From contig CANPXY010000046.1 of assembly GCA_947587115.1 (NCBI GenBank), positions 1 through 9,146 on the forward strand: DNA of 9,146 bases. Direction: 5' to 3'. The DNA comes from an uncultured Bacilli bacterium. GTDB lineage: Bacteria > Bacillota_I > Bacilli_A > RF39 > UBA660. Below the pieces are notes generated by a model. The model was not told the DNA's origin and ran no database searches. It was given only the letters and a program-made list of their open reading frames with translations. A program made the translations under genes and the position numbers. Positions 1 through 6,930 of this stretch are shown piece by piece. The first letter of the stretch is position 1. Each line of letters opens with the position of its first letter.

Positions 1-1360
1 TCTGCCCACCATCCATGACAATCAAATCTGGCTTGGGCAAATTCTCCATCAACACTTTATAATATCTTCGATAGAGCACTTCCTGCATCGCACCTAGATC
101 GTCTTTGGCATCGCTCTTGATTTTATACTTGCGGTACTCTTGTTTCTGCGGTAAGAAGTCTTGATAGACGACCATTCCGCCAACATAGAACGTTCCAAAC
201 AGATGGGAGTTATCAAAACATTCCATTCGCGATAAATTTGGCAAATGTAAAATCGTCCGCAACTCTTCTAAAGCTTGTAGTCTTGTCTCATCGTTTTTCT
301 TGAGTGTCTCTTCTTGTTCATGAAGTGCCACTTTGCAGTTATCTGTCGCCATATCTAACAGCTTTTTCATCTCGCCTCTTTGTGGCACGGTTACTTTAAT
401 ATTGAAATATTCTTTTAATAAAGCGCTATCGATTTCTTCACTCACGACCAGTTCTTTGGGAAGCAAATTATTCTTTTCATAAAAATGGATCATATACTGA
501 AGCATCTCTTCCGCTGGATCATCGACACTATAGTAGATATCTCCATGGCGACCGAACAACAGTCCCTCTCGAATAAAGAACACTTGAATCGATAGAAAAT
601 TCTTATCTTGATAGTAAGCAAACAGATCAAAATTATAATTTTTACCGAGATCGATCTTTTGCTTCTCCAGCGTGATATCGATATCTGTAAGCATCATCTT
701 TAATTCTTGCGCTTTTTCAAAATTCAAATTTTCGCTCGCTTTATACATCTCTTGTTCAAGTCGTTCTTTGATTAGACTACTGTCTCCTTTTAAGAACTGC
801 TTAATTTCACTTAACATCTTCTCTAACTGTTCTTGATCAATCTTCTTTTCACAGTAGCCTAAACATTCATGAATATGATAATAGAGACATACTTCTTTTG
901 GCATTTTCTCGCATTTTCGCAATGGATAGATGCGGTTGATCATATTGACCGTTTTGCGAGCAGCCGTCACGTTGGGATAAGGTCCATAGAGGTGGCTCTT
1001 ATTCTTTTTGCGATTGATATTGCGAACTACGTGCAATCTTGGATATTTTTCACTCGTAAATTCAATATAAGGATAACTTTTATCATCCTTCAGTAAAATA
1101 TTATATTTGGGATTATATTTCTTGATCAAGGTGATTTCTAGAATGAGGCTCTCAAGTTCACTCGAGGTGACGATATATTCAAAATCGGCAATATCATGCA
1201 CCAACATTGCCGTCTTTCCTGTCACGGTTCCCGTGAAGTAACTTTTCAATCGATTTTTTAAATTCTTGGCTTTCCCAACATAGATGACCATGCCATCTTT
1301 GTTCTTCATCTGATAGCTTCCTGGCTTGTTAGGAACCAAGGCCAACTTTTCTTTAAACAT
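1..1360 (-). CDS. uvrC: UvrC, excinuclease ABC subunit C (partial, C-terminus off left edge)
   Basis: UvrC is the nuclease of UvrABC nucleotide-excision repair and cuts on both sides of a lesion in the UvrB-DNA complex. My translation gives 453 residues with no stop before base 1; family members are about 590-600 residues, so roughly 140 are missing. An N-terminal GIY-YIG nuclease domain is visible (GSY at 14-16, IYVGKAKNL at 26-34, R37, E75). Four cysteines follow (C150, C158, C166, C170; HECLGYC), then a UVR helical hairpin near 198-233 that should contact UvrB. The RNase H-like domain starts with ECFDNSH (D383) and IVMDGG (D450), the first two acidic catalytic positions; the later histidine is outside the window. 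The ATG at 1360 has GGTGA four bases upstream. It lies 83 bp downstream of mtaB on the same strand. The family call is very secure. Confidence 0.96.
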   Translation of the reverse strand, partial: MFKEKLALVPNKPGSYQMKNKDGMVIYVGKAKNLKNRLKSYFTGTVTGKTAMLVHDIADFEYIVTSSELESLILEITLIKKYNPKYNILLKDDKSYPYIEFTSEKYPRLHVVRNINRKKNKSHLYGPYPNVTAARKTVNMINRIYPLRKCEKMPKEVCLYYHIHECLGYCEKKIDQEQLEKMLSEIKQFLKGDSSLIKERLEQEMYKASENLNFEKAQELKMMLTDIDITLEKQKIDLGKNYNFDLFAYYQDKNFLSIQVFFIREGLLFGRHGDIYYSVDDPAEEMLQYMIHFYEKNNLLPKELVVSEEIDSALLKEYFNIKVTVPQRGEMKKLLDMATDNCKVALHEQEETLKKNDETRLQALEELRTILHLPNLSRMECFDNSHLFGTFYVGGMVVYQDFLPQKQEYRKYKIKSDAKDDLGAMQEVLYRRYYKVLMENLPKPDLIVMDGGQ

Positions 1361-1428
1361 AAAATCACCATCTTCATTATACAATAAATTGCTTTATAAA
1401 TATAGAGAATTCTAGGAAACTCGATATG

Positions 1429-1446
1429 AAAAAAGATCTTTGATCT
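1429..1446 (-). terminator. Weak hairpin with U-tract after mtaB
   Basis: On the minus strand AGATC, loop AAA and GATCT form a 5-bp stem, followed by five further T. The stem begins inside the mtaB stop codon. It is short and has few G-C pairs, so it may be a weak terminator or pause site between mtaB and uvrC rather than a full stop. Confidence 0.3.
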
Positions 1447-2698
1447 ATGAGGAAATGGGAACTTGATCTTTTACTTCGGCAACACAATAGGGATACTCTA
1501 TCTCTTCGATCCACGCGGAACACATTTCGTGTACAGGATGCTCACCTTTAATTTTGACGGCCAAATAATTGCCGGTATGTCCATAACTATAGCCGTCTTT
1601 GACACGTTCGACTAACACTTCTACCTCTTTATTTAAAAACTTTTTAAAATATTCGATCTCTAGTTCTTTGGATACATTTAAAAGTTTTTTCGCACGTTCC
1701 TTTTTTTCTATCGGATCGACTTGCATCGGTAACGTCTCTGCTTTGGTCCCACTTCTTAGAGAGTAAGGGAAGACGTGGATCTTGCTAAAGGCAAAACGCC
1801 GAACGGTGGATAGGGTCTGTTGAAACAGTTCTTCGCTTTCTGAAGGAAATCCGACAATCACCTGTAATTTTTTTTCAAAATACGCCAAATCATATTTACG
1901 ATTCATCAACCGTAAAATGGGATCACTTCCCGCTTGCAAAGGAATGTGCAAATGATCGACGATGACGGGGGATGATGCGATGATCTCTAATACTTCATCG
2001 GTCAATTCGGTAATTTCAATCGAAGAAATTCGAAGACGTTTTAAACCAGAGATTTTTACAATCTCCTTTAATAAGTCGGCAAACGTCACATTGCGGTCTA
2101 CTCCATAATTTCCAGTATGAATTCCGGTCAAGACGACCTCTTGATAACCATTTTGGACTAAATCTTGAATTTCTCTAAGGGCAACCTCCACCTTTTTAGA
2201 GCGGCATTTTCCTCGGACATAAGGAATGATGCAGTAACTACAGAAATTTTCACACCCATCTTGAATTTTGACAAAAGCTCTCGTGCGTCCTTCAAAGCGA
2301 GTAATTGCCATATCTTCAAATTCCTGATCAAAATCTTGATAAAAATCTCGAATTTGTTGACGGTTTTTAAAATATTCTTCGACTAAATCGACAATACGAC
2401 TTTTATCTTTGTTTCCAAGTACGATATCTAGGCCTTGTTCGTGATAATCTTGATTTGCTTGAACGAAGCAGCCCATCGCCACGATACATGCATCCTGATT
2501 TTGGCGAATGGCACGACGAATCATTTTTTGGCTCTTGAGATCGCTTGTATTGGTTACTGCACAAGTATTGATCACATAGATATCGCAGACATCATCAAAG
2601 CTTTGGATCGTATAGCCACGATCTTGAAACAATCCTGTGATATATTCACTTTCATACATATTGACTTTACAGCCAAGCGTACATATTCCAACGGTCAT
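1445..2698 (-). CDS. mtaB: MtaB, tRNA (t6A37) methylthiotransferase, with a short internal gap
   Basis: This radical-SAM enzyme of the MiaB/RimO/MtaB family converts t6A37 to ms2t6A in ANN-decoding tRNAs. The N-terminal UPF0004 domain carries the auxiliary-cluster cysteines C10 (in TLGCKVN, typical of MtaB), C46 (INTCAVT) and C77 (AMGCFVQ). The radical-SAM CxxxCxxC is C149, C153, C156 (GCENFCSYC). LTGIHTGNYG at 191-200 and HIPLQAGSD at 251-259 are family core motifs. A TRAM RNA-binding domain occupies about 355-417. Length is 417, against about 430-450 in relatives. The shortfall seems local: after YFEKKLQ (279) the protein goes straight to VIVGFPSES, where relatives have about 14 more residues ending in a TTD/TSD-type strand. 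ATG at 2698 has AAGGAGGA seven bases upstream. Proximity to rsmE matches the Bacillus yqeU-yqeV order. The family is certain; full activity is not. Confidence 0.93.
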   Translation of the reverse strand: MTVGICTLGCKVNMYESEYITGLFQDRGYTIQSFDDVCDIYVINTCAVTNTSDLKSQKMIRRAIRQNQDACIVAMGCFVQANQDYHEQGLDIVLGNKDKSRIVDLVEEYFKNRQQIRDFYQDFDQEFEDMAITRFEGRTRAFVKIQDGCENFCSYCIIPYVRGKCRSKKVEVALREIQDLVQNGYQEVVLTGIHTGNYGVDRNVTFADLLKEIVKISGLKRLRISSIEITELTDEVLEIIASSPVIVDHLHIPLQAGSDPILRLMNRKYDLAYFEKKLQVIVGFPSESEELFQQTLSTVRRFAFSKIHVFPYSLRSGTKAETLPMQVDPIEKKERAKKLLNVSKELEIEYFKKFLNKEVEVLVERVKDGYSYGHTGNYLAVKIKGEHPVHEMCSAWIEEIEYPYCVAEVKDQVPISS

Positions 2699-2715
2699 TA
2701 TAATATCCTCCTTCG

Positions 2716-2748
2716 AAAAAAAAGAAACTAGATTAGTCTAATTTCTTT
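2716..2748 (-). terminator. Intrinsic terminator between the anchored-protein gene and mtaB
   Basis: On the minus strand AAAGAAATTAGA (2748-2737) pairs with TCTAGTTTCTTT (2732-2721) over 12 bp with one T-G wobble, around a CTAA loop, followed by five more T. The stop codon of the upstream gene (2735-2733) lies in the loop. The T-run ends two bases before the mtaB Shine-Dalgarno sequence. The stem is A/U-rich, so readthrough is likely. The plus-strand reading has no U-tract, so it acts only in the minus direction. Confidence 0.7.
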
Positions 2749-3554
2749 TGTAATTCTTTCAGTATTTGCAAAAATTCATTGGTTTTTCTAATCTCTTCAT
2801 CTAACTTTTCGTAATTTGCTGTATTCTCAAGCTCCAGACGATCTTCTTGAGGAGCAATATTATCGAGCGTTCCAAATACAGGAGAGATAATTGGACTATT
2901 TTTAAATTTAGCGTGTTCTTGAATCGGCGGAACTTGCGGCGTCGTTCCTGCAGTAGCAAAATCTTCTAACACAACCTTGTCTTTCGGCTGTTCTTCTTGC
3001 ATACGCTGTTGAAGCTCCTGTAAATTAATTGGCTCATTTCCTTCATCTTCGTACTGGGTAGTCTCGTTTTCCAGATAAAGATTATCGGCTTTTTTCATCA
3101 ACTCTTCTAAACTGATGATGGCCTGTTCTTCTTGTTCAAGTTCAAAATTGGTAAGCTCGATGGCAGTTGGTTGCTCTTCTTGTTTTTTTAATTCTTCGCT
3201 GATGCGTTCTAATTCTTGTTTGGCCTCGACCGGTTCCATTTCTGGATCCACATATTTGATCTCGGAAGGAGCTGGTTCACTTTTCGGGGCTATTTCTTGG
3301 ATCGGTACTTTCGGTGTCGTATCTAACATTTCATCAAGATGGGTAACTTCAATCGGTTTTTCATCTAAAACAGGAAGCTGTTCTTCTACCGTGGGTTCGC
3401 TGGAAGGCACTTCGCTTTGATCTTCTAGAGACAGTTTTTTCTTAGTTTTAGAATCATAGATAAATGCAATAATGACCAAAACGAGCAAAATTGCAAGCAT
3501 TCCATAGATCAATAAGAATTCTTTTGACAAAAAGACATTTAGACCTTCATTCAT
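2733..3554 (-). CDS. Unrecognised membrane-anchored acidic protein
   Basis: I do not recognise this family. The protein has 273 residues from the ATG at 3554. One hydrophobic helix (about residues 13-33) is followed by DSKTKKK, so positive-inside topology predicts an outside N-terminus and a cytoplasmic C-terminal region. The rest is rich in Glu, Gln and Pro with low-complexity stretches (about 40-200), suggesting a mostly disordered tether. The last 35 or so residues (NYEKLDEEIRKTNEFLQILK onward) look like a coiled coil. No cysteine or enzyme motif is seen. A GTG at 3563 overlapping the rsmE stop would add three residues, but GAGGTG (3566-3561) sits correctly for the ATG, so I prefer that start. 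The ribosome-binding site overlaps the rsmE stop, implying translational coupling. A terminator follows directly. Layout resembles bitopic scaffolds such as EzrA only in topology; function is unknown. Confidence 0.85.
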   Translation of the reverse strand: MNEGLNVFLSKEFLLIYGMLAILLVLVIIAFIYDSKTKKKLSLEDQSEVPSSEPTVEEQLPVLDEKPIEVTHLDEMLDTTPKVPIQEIAPKSEPAPSEIKYVDPEMEPVEAKQELERISEELKKQEEQPTAIELTNFELEQEEQAIISLEELMKKADNLYLENETTQYEDEGNEPINLQELQQRMQEEQPKDKVVLEDFATAGTTPQVPPIQEHAKFKNSPIISPVFGTLDNIAPQEDRLELENTANYEKLDEEIRKTNEFLQILKELQKKLD

Positions 3555-3559
3555 ATACT

Positions 3560-4273
3560 TCACCTCATAAAATAGTAATTTATAATACTCATGACATATA
3601 ACCCTACGGTCTCTGTTCGAAGTACTAAGTTCCCCAAAGAGACCGCTTGGTAGCCTGCCGCAAGCAGTTTGTTCTCTTCCTCTTTCGTAAAACCACCTTC
3701 TGGTCCTACTACAATTATTATTCTATCATCCTTCTGATAATTTTCCAATGCCTTTTTGATCGTGGTTGACGTTTCGTTGACAGTACACAACAATTTAAGT
3801 TCACACTCTACTTTACATAATTTGTCAACATCGCCCAAAGGGTACACTTGCGGAATCGACCGACGTTTGGATTGCTCGCTCGCCTCTTTGACAATTCTTT
3901 GCCAACGAAAAAGTTTTTTATCTTCTTTTCCGGTTGGGCGAACAACCGACCGTTCTGCCACAAACGGCAAGAACGCTTTGGCTCCTAGTTCCACACCCTT
4001 TTGCAAGATGAAATCCATTTTTGTCTCCGAAACAAGCGCTTGCGCAATTGTGACATGCATCGGTACGTCCTCGATTGTTTGCTCTTCGATGATTTGGGCC
4101 GTGACGAGTTGACCAGTAATGTCAGCAATCTCACATAAATACAGTTTCCCTTTTGAGACGACCTCTATTTGATCGTGAATTTTTTTTCGCATCACTTTTA
4201 AAAGATGATAACTATCTTCGGGAGTTAAAGTAAAAGAATGGCCTGTTTGTTGTTCACTGAAATATCGTTGCAT
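3560..4273 (-). CDS. rsmE: RsmE, 16S rRNA (uracil-1498-N3)-methyltransferase
   Basis: RsmE uses S-adenosylmethionine to methylate N3 of U1498 of 16S rRNA in the small-subunit decoding region. The 237 residues match the usual length of about 240-250. An N-terminal PUA-like RNA-binding domain (about 1-70, with HLLKVMRKK) is followed by the SPOUT methyltransferase domain: QKGVELGAKAFLPFVAERSV (about 91-110), RWQRIVKEASEQSKRR (123-138), the SAM-knot motif VGPEGGFTKEE (189-199) and LGNLVLRTETVGLY (213-226). The ATG at 4273 is preceded by AGAGGATGG. It starts 25 bp after the yfhO stop, and its TGA stop overlaps the ribosome-binding site of the next gene, consistent with one operon. In Bacillus the orthologue lies between prmA and mtaB; here prmA is absent and yfhO is upstream. 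No key motif is missing. Confidence 0.95.
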   Translation of the reverse strand: MQRYFSEQQTGHSFTLTPEDSYHLLKVMRKKIHDQIEVVSKGKLYLCEIADITGQLVTAQIIEEQTIEDVPMHVTIAQALVSETKMDFILQKGVELGAKAFLPFVAERSVVRPTGKEDKKLFRWQRIVKEASEQSKRRSIPQVYPLGDVDKLCKVECELKLLCTVNETSTTIKKALENYQKDDRIIIVVGPEGGFTKEEENKLLAAGYQAVSLGNLVLRTETVGLYVMSIINYYFMR

Positions 4274-4298
4274 TTGACACCATCCTCTCTTAATTCCA

Positions 4299-6839
4299 TC
4301 ATATCACATTTTCACGAAAATCAACTTGCTTTTTTGATTTTTTTTCGTCTTTGAGATCGAAATAGACAAGTAGGAGCAACCCTACCAAGCCAAAGGCACT
4401 GACGAATTGGCCAGCTTTTGCAAATGGGGCTTGATAGTGGATGGTTACTTCATGATAACCTTTGGTAATTGGGAAGCCTATAAATGCTTTGTTGACACGC
4501 TCATAGGCAATCTCTTCGCCATCGAGTTCGATCTTAAATCCAGTATCATAAGGGATGGAAGTAACGAAATAGCCATCTTGACTGACGTTGATGGTACCAG
4601 CAATTTGATCGCCAACCGTATCTTTTACATCGACTTTCATTGGATCATGGGTATCCTTTATGGAATCTAAGACATGAACATCCAATAGATAAGCTTCTTC
4701 GTTGGCAATTTCATATCGGCCCTTAGAAAGTTCAATCTGCAAACTTTTTAGATCTTTTTCGGCCAGTACATAGTAGAACGTATCGTTGTCATTTTTATAG
4801 AGCCAGTCATCGCACGTAAGTTTATTGACATGGCCATTGATGGTGATCGTCCGATCTCCTTCTTCACAACTGACAGAATTTTGAATGTCAAATTTTAAAA
4901 GCAGGATTTTATCTTTTTCCATATTTTGTAACTGTGCTTGGACTTTGGTACTTTCAGAAACTTCTACCATCTTATGATCTCCTACTTTTGTTATATCTAG
5001 CGGATCGCCTACAAGTTCATAATCGAGCTTAACTTTCTCAATAGTCGGAGTAAAGGTGGTCGCCCCTTTTCCATCGACCACAACGCCTTTCAGTAATGGC
5101 TCGATCTGTTCTACAGGATCTAGGTGATCAAAAGCGTTTTCTTGGTAGAGTTCGTTTGTCACATAGAACATCGGCAAAGCATAGGTATTTTGATAGAGAT
5201 TAGTGCTTCCCTTTACCGGCTCATAACCAAACATCGATAGATTATTTCCCATCACATATTTAACTCCCATAAACAGATCAAAGAAATAATTTGAAGTACT
5301 ACTGATCATTAAATTGTTGCGATTGGCAATCGAATTTGCTAAATAGGTACGGTAAAATTCTTGATAAAAAGGATTTTGAGTCGATGAATATAACGACGTA
5401 AGATAAAAATTCTGATTATAACTTAAATTGATCACTGGAAGATTGTACAATAGTTGTTTCATTCGATATAAATCAGAATCCTGTGCTTGGATCCATTCAA
5501 AAGATCGGGTAATTTCTTCTCTATGGATGTTTTGATAACTTTCGCGATCGACATAAGTTTCTGTTTGATTGACAGCAATATTTACTATGCCCGCCAAGAT
5601 GAGAAGACCATAGAGTACAACGATCTTACGCTTTTTTAAAAAAATTCCAAGGATTCCAAAAGTTACAAGCACATCCAACCAAAATCCCCCTACCAATAAT
5701 TTAGAGGTAGTCATTAAAGAAGCAAGTAGACCGATTATTAGAAAGGTAACGACTTGTTTGTGGAAGGAAATCGTACCTTTGTCTTTGATCAGGTGATCTA
5801 AGAAAATAGCTAGCAACAAGAAGAATAATGGTAGAAGCGGAATCAACACTTTTCCTCGAATATAGAGCGTCCCGTTTAACAAATATAGGAACAACGGAAT
5901 AATGCCCAATAGCGCACACGCAATCGCTAAAAAACGATGACCTCTATTTTTTCCCCATCCACAAAAACAAAGAGCAATGACCGTAATCGCCGTAAGCCCT
6001 AGGCCATAACCGTCATAAAGCCAGTTTTTTAAGTTGAATTTCGGAAGGATGAGATCTAGAAGAGAAAAACTGTTTACATCTTCACTGCGACCGGTCAAGA
6101 TAACATAACCAACGGGAAGAAGAAGTAAGCCTGCTAGCAAAATTCCTAAAAGATATGGTACTAAAAACTTCAGTCCTGATTTAATAAACTCTTTCCATTT
6201 GAAATGTTTTCTTCGTTGAAGATCTTCGGCAATATAGTAGATTGCCATCGCCAAAAGTCCGCCAATACTATAATAATAGCTAGTCATGATCATAAGAAAA
6301 ATACTAAGAGCAATAAGGGACTTTTGATTTTTTTGAAAATAACGATCAATCCCAATTAACCCCATGATTAAAAAGGGCATATAGCTGACAAACATAAAGT
6401 GCCGATGGGCTTGATAGATGATGGGAACAGCACACATGAAAAGCCCCGTTGCAAGCACGATCGCATGCGGATCTAATTTCTTTTTTTCTAACCAGTGATA
6501 GAGTAAAAAAGCACTCGCTAAAATAGAAAGCAGATTGATGCATTCTAGATAAGTTGACATCTTGATCATGGGTAAAAAATAAGATAAGAGAATCCAAGGA
6601 TTGAAAAGCCCATAATAAGCAAAATAAAAAATGTTTTGGCCTGCTCCTAAGTGGAATGCAAAATTGGGAAACAGTTGATGCGTTTTATAAAATAGATTAC
6701 GAAAATATTCTGGAAAAACAGTATGTTGATTCAACCAATCGGTCGTGGAGCCAAATAGGCTCGTACTTAAATTTGTTTCAAAAAGAATTAGTACGATCAA
6801 TAAAAGAAACAAAAAAAGATAAGATTTCCATTTTTTCAT
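4299..6839 (-). CDS. yfhO: YfhO-family membrane glycosyltransferase-like protein (GT-C fold)
   Basis: YfhO proteins are polytopic GT-C-like membrane proteins. In Bacillus subtilis YfhO is implicated in decorating lipoteichoic acid with sugars from undecaprenyl-phosphate donors outside the membrane. The 846 residues fit the usual range of about 850-900. Helix 1 spans about 7-22. A long loop follows with D34 (in TTDWLNQH), placed like the catalytic acidic residue of GT-C enzymes, and with GAGQNIFYFAYYGLFNPW at 65-82, characteristic of the family. About ten more helices run to roughly 420. A large extracytoplasmic domain (about 425-805) contains C658 and C676, a possible disulfide. A last helix (about 812-832) ends in a Lys-rich tail. 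ATG at 6839 has AAAGGGG seven bases upstream. It is the first gene of the minus-strand series and divergent from a glycan flippase. The acceptor is not shown by sequence. Confidence 0.9.
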   Translation of the reverse strand: MKKWKSYLFLFLLLIVLILFETNLSTSLFGSTTDWLNQHTVFPEYFRNLFYKTHQLFPNFAFHLGAGQNIFYFAYYGLFNPWILLSYFLPMIKMSTYLECINLLSILASAFLLYHWLEKKKLDPHAIVLATGLFMCAVPIIYQAHRHFMFVSYMPFLIMGLIGIDRYFQKNQKSLIALSIFLMIMTSYYYSIGGLLAMAIYYIAEDLQRRKHFKWKEFIKSGLKFLVPYLLGILLAGLLLLPVGYVILTGRSEDVNSFSLLDLILPKFNLKNWLYDGYGLGLTAITVIALCFCGWGKNRGHRFLAIACALLGIIPLFLYLLNGTLYIRGKVLIPLLPLFFLLLAIFLDHLIKDKGTISFHKQVVTFLIIGLLASLMTTSKLLVGGFWLDVLVTFGILGIFLKKRKIVVLYGLLILAGIVNIAVNQTETYVDRESYQNIHREEITRSFEWIQAQDSDLYRMKQLLYNLPVINLSYNQNFYLTSLYSSTQNPFYQEFYRTYLANSIANRNNLMISSTSNYFFDLFMGVKYVMGNNLSMFGYEPVKGSTNLYQNTYALPMFYVTNELYQENAFDHLDPVEQIEPLLKGVVVDGKGATTFTPTIEKVKLDYELVGDPLDITKVGDHKMVEVSESTKVQAQLQNMEKDKILLLKFDIQNSVSCEEGDRTITINGHVNKLTCDDWLYKNDNDTFYYVLAEKDLKSLQIELSKGRYEIANEEAYLLDVHVLDSIKDTHDPMKVDVKDTVGDQIAGTINVSQDGYFVTSIPYDTGFKIELDGEEIAYERVNKAFIGFPITKGYHEVTIHYQAPFAKAGQFVSAFGLVGLLLLVYFDLKDEKKSKKQVDFRENVI

Positions 6840-6871
6840 CGAAATACCCCTTTCTTGAAAGTTATTTCTTT

Positions 6872-6900
6872 TTTACAATTCCATACATATATATTATAGC
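6872..6900 (+). promoter_or_regulatory. Possible sigma-A promoter of the flippase gene
   Basis: TTTACA (6872-6877) and TATAGC (6895-6900) are separated by 17 bp on the plus strand, ahead of the AGGAGG site at 6921. The -10 box matches only moderately, so this is tentative. Confidence 0.35.
6893..6898 (-). promoter_or_regulatory. Probable -10 box of the yfhO promoter
   Basis: The minus strand reads GCTATAATATAT, a perfect TATAAT about 54 bp before the yfhO ATG, giving a leader near 46 nt with the AAAGGGG ribosome-binding site in it. The -35 region 17 bp upstream is poor (TTTCTA). It overlaps the proposed plus-strand promoter, so the two could compete. Confidence 0.45.
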
Positions 6901-6930
6901 GAAGAATAAAAAAAATAGAAAGGAGGAAGT

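Noticed and set aside
869..1096. Plus-strand 75-codon frame
   Set aside because: It lies wholly within uvrC on the opposite strand, has no ribosome-binding site and shows no family features.
1376..1381. Perfect TATAAT on the minus strand upstream of uvrC
   Set aside because: It ends only 15 bases before the ATG, so transcription would start within the ribosome-binding site, and no good -35 box lies 16-18 bp upstream. Chance occurrence in an A/T-rich gap is more likely.
3561..3563. GTG start for the anchored protein overlapping the rsmE stop
   Set aside because: No Shine-Dalgarno sequence precedes it, whereas GAGGTG is correctly placed for the ATG at 3554.
4302..4325. Hairpin ATTTTC-GT-GAAAAT near the yfhO stop as a terminator
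   Set aside because: The stem is short and all but free of G-C pairs, and no U-run follows on the minus strand. Spacing to rsmE favours co-transcription.
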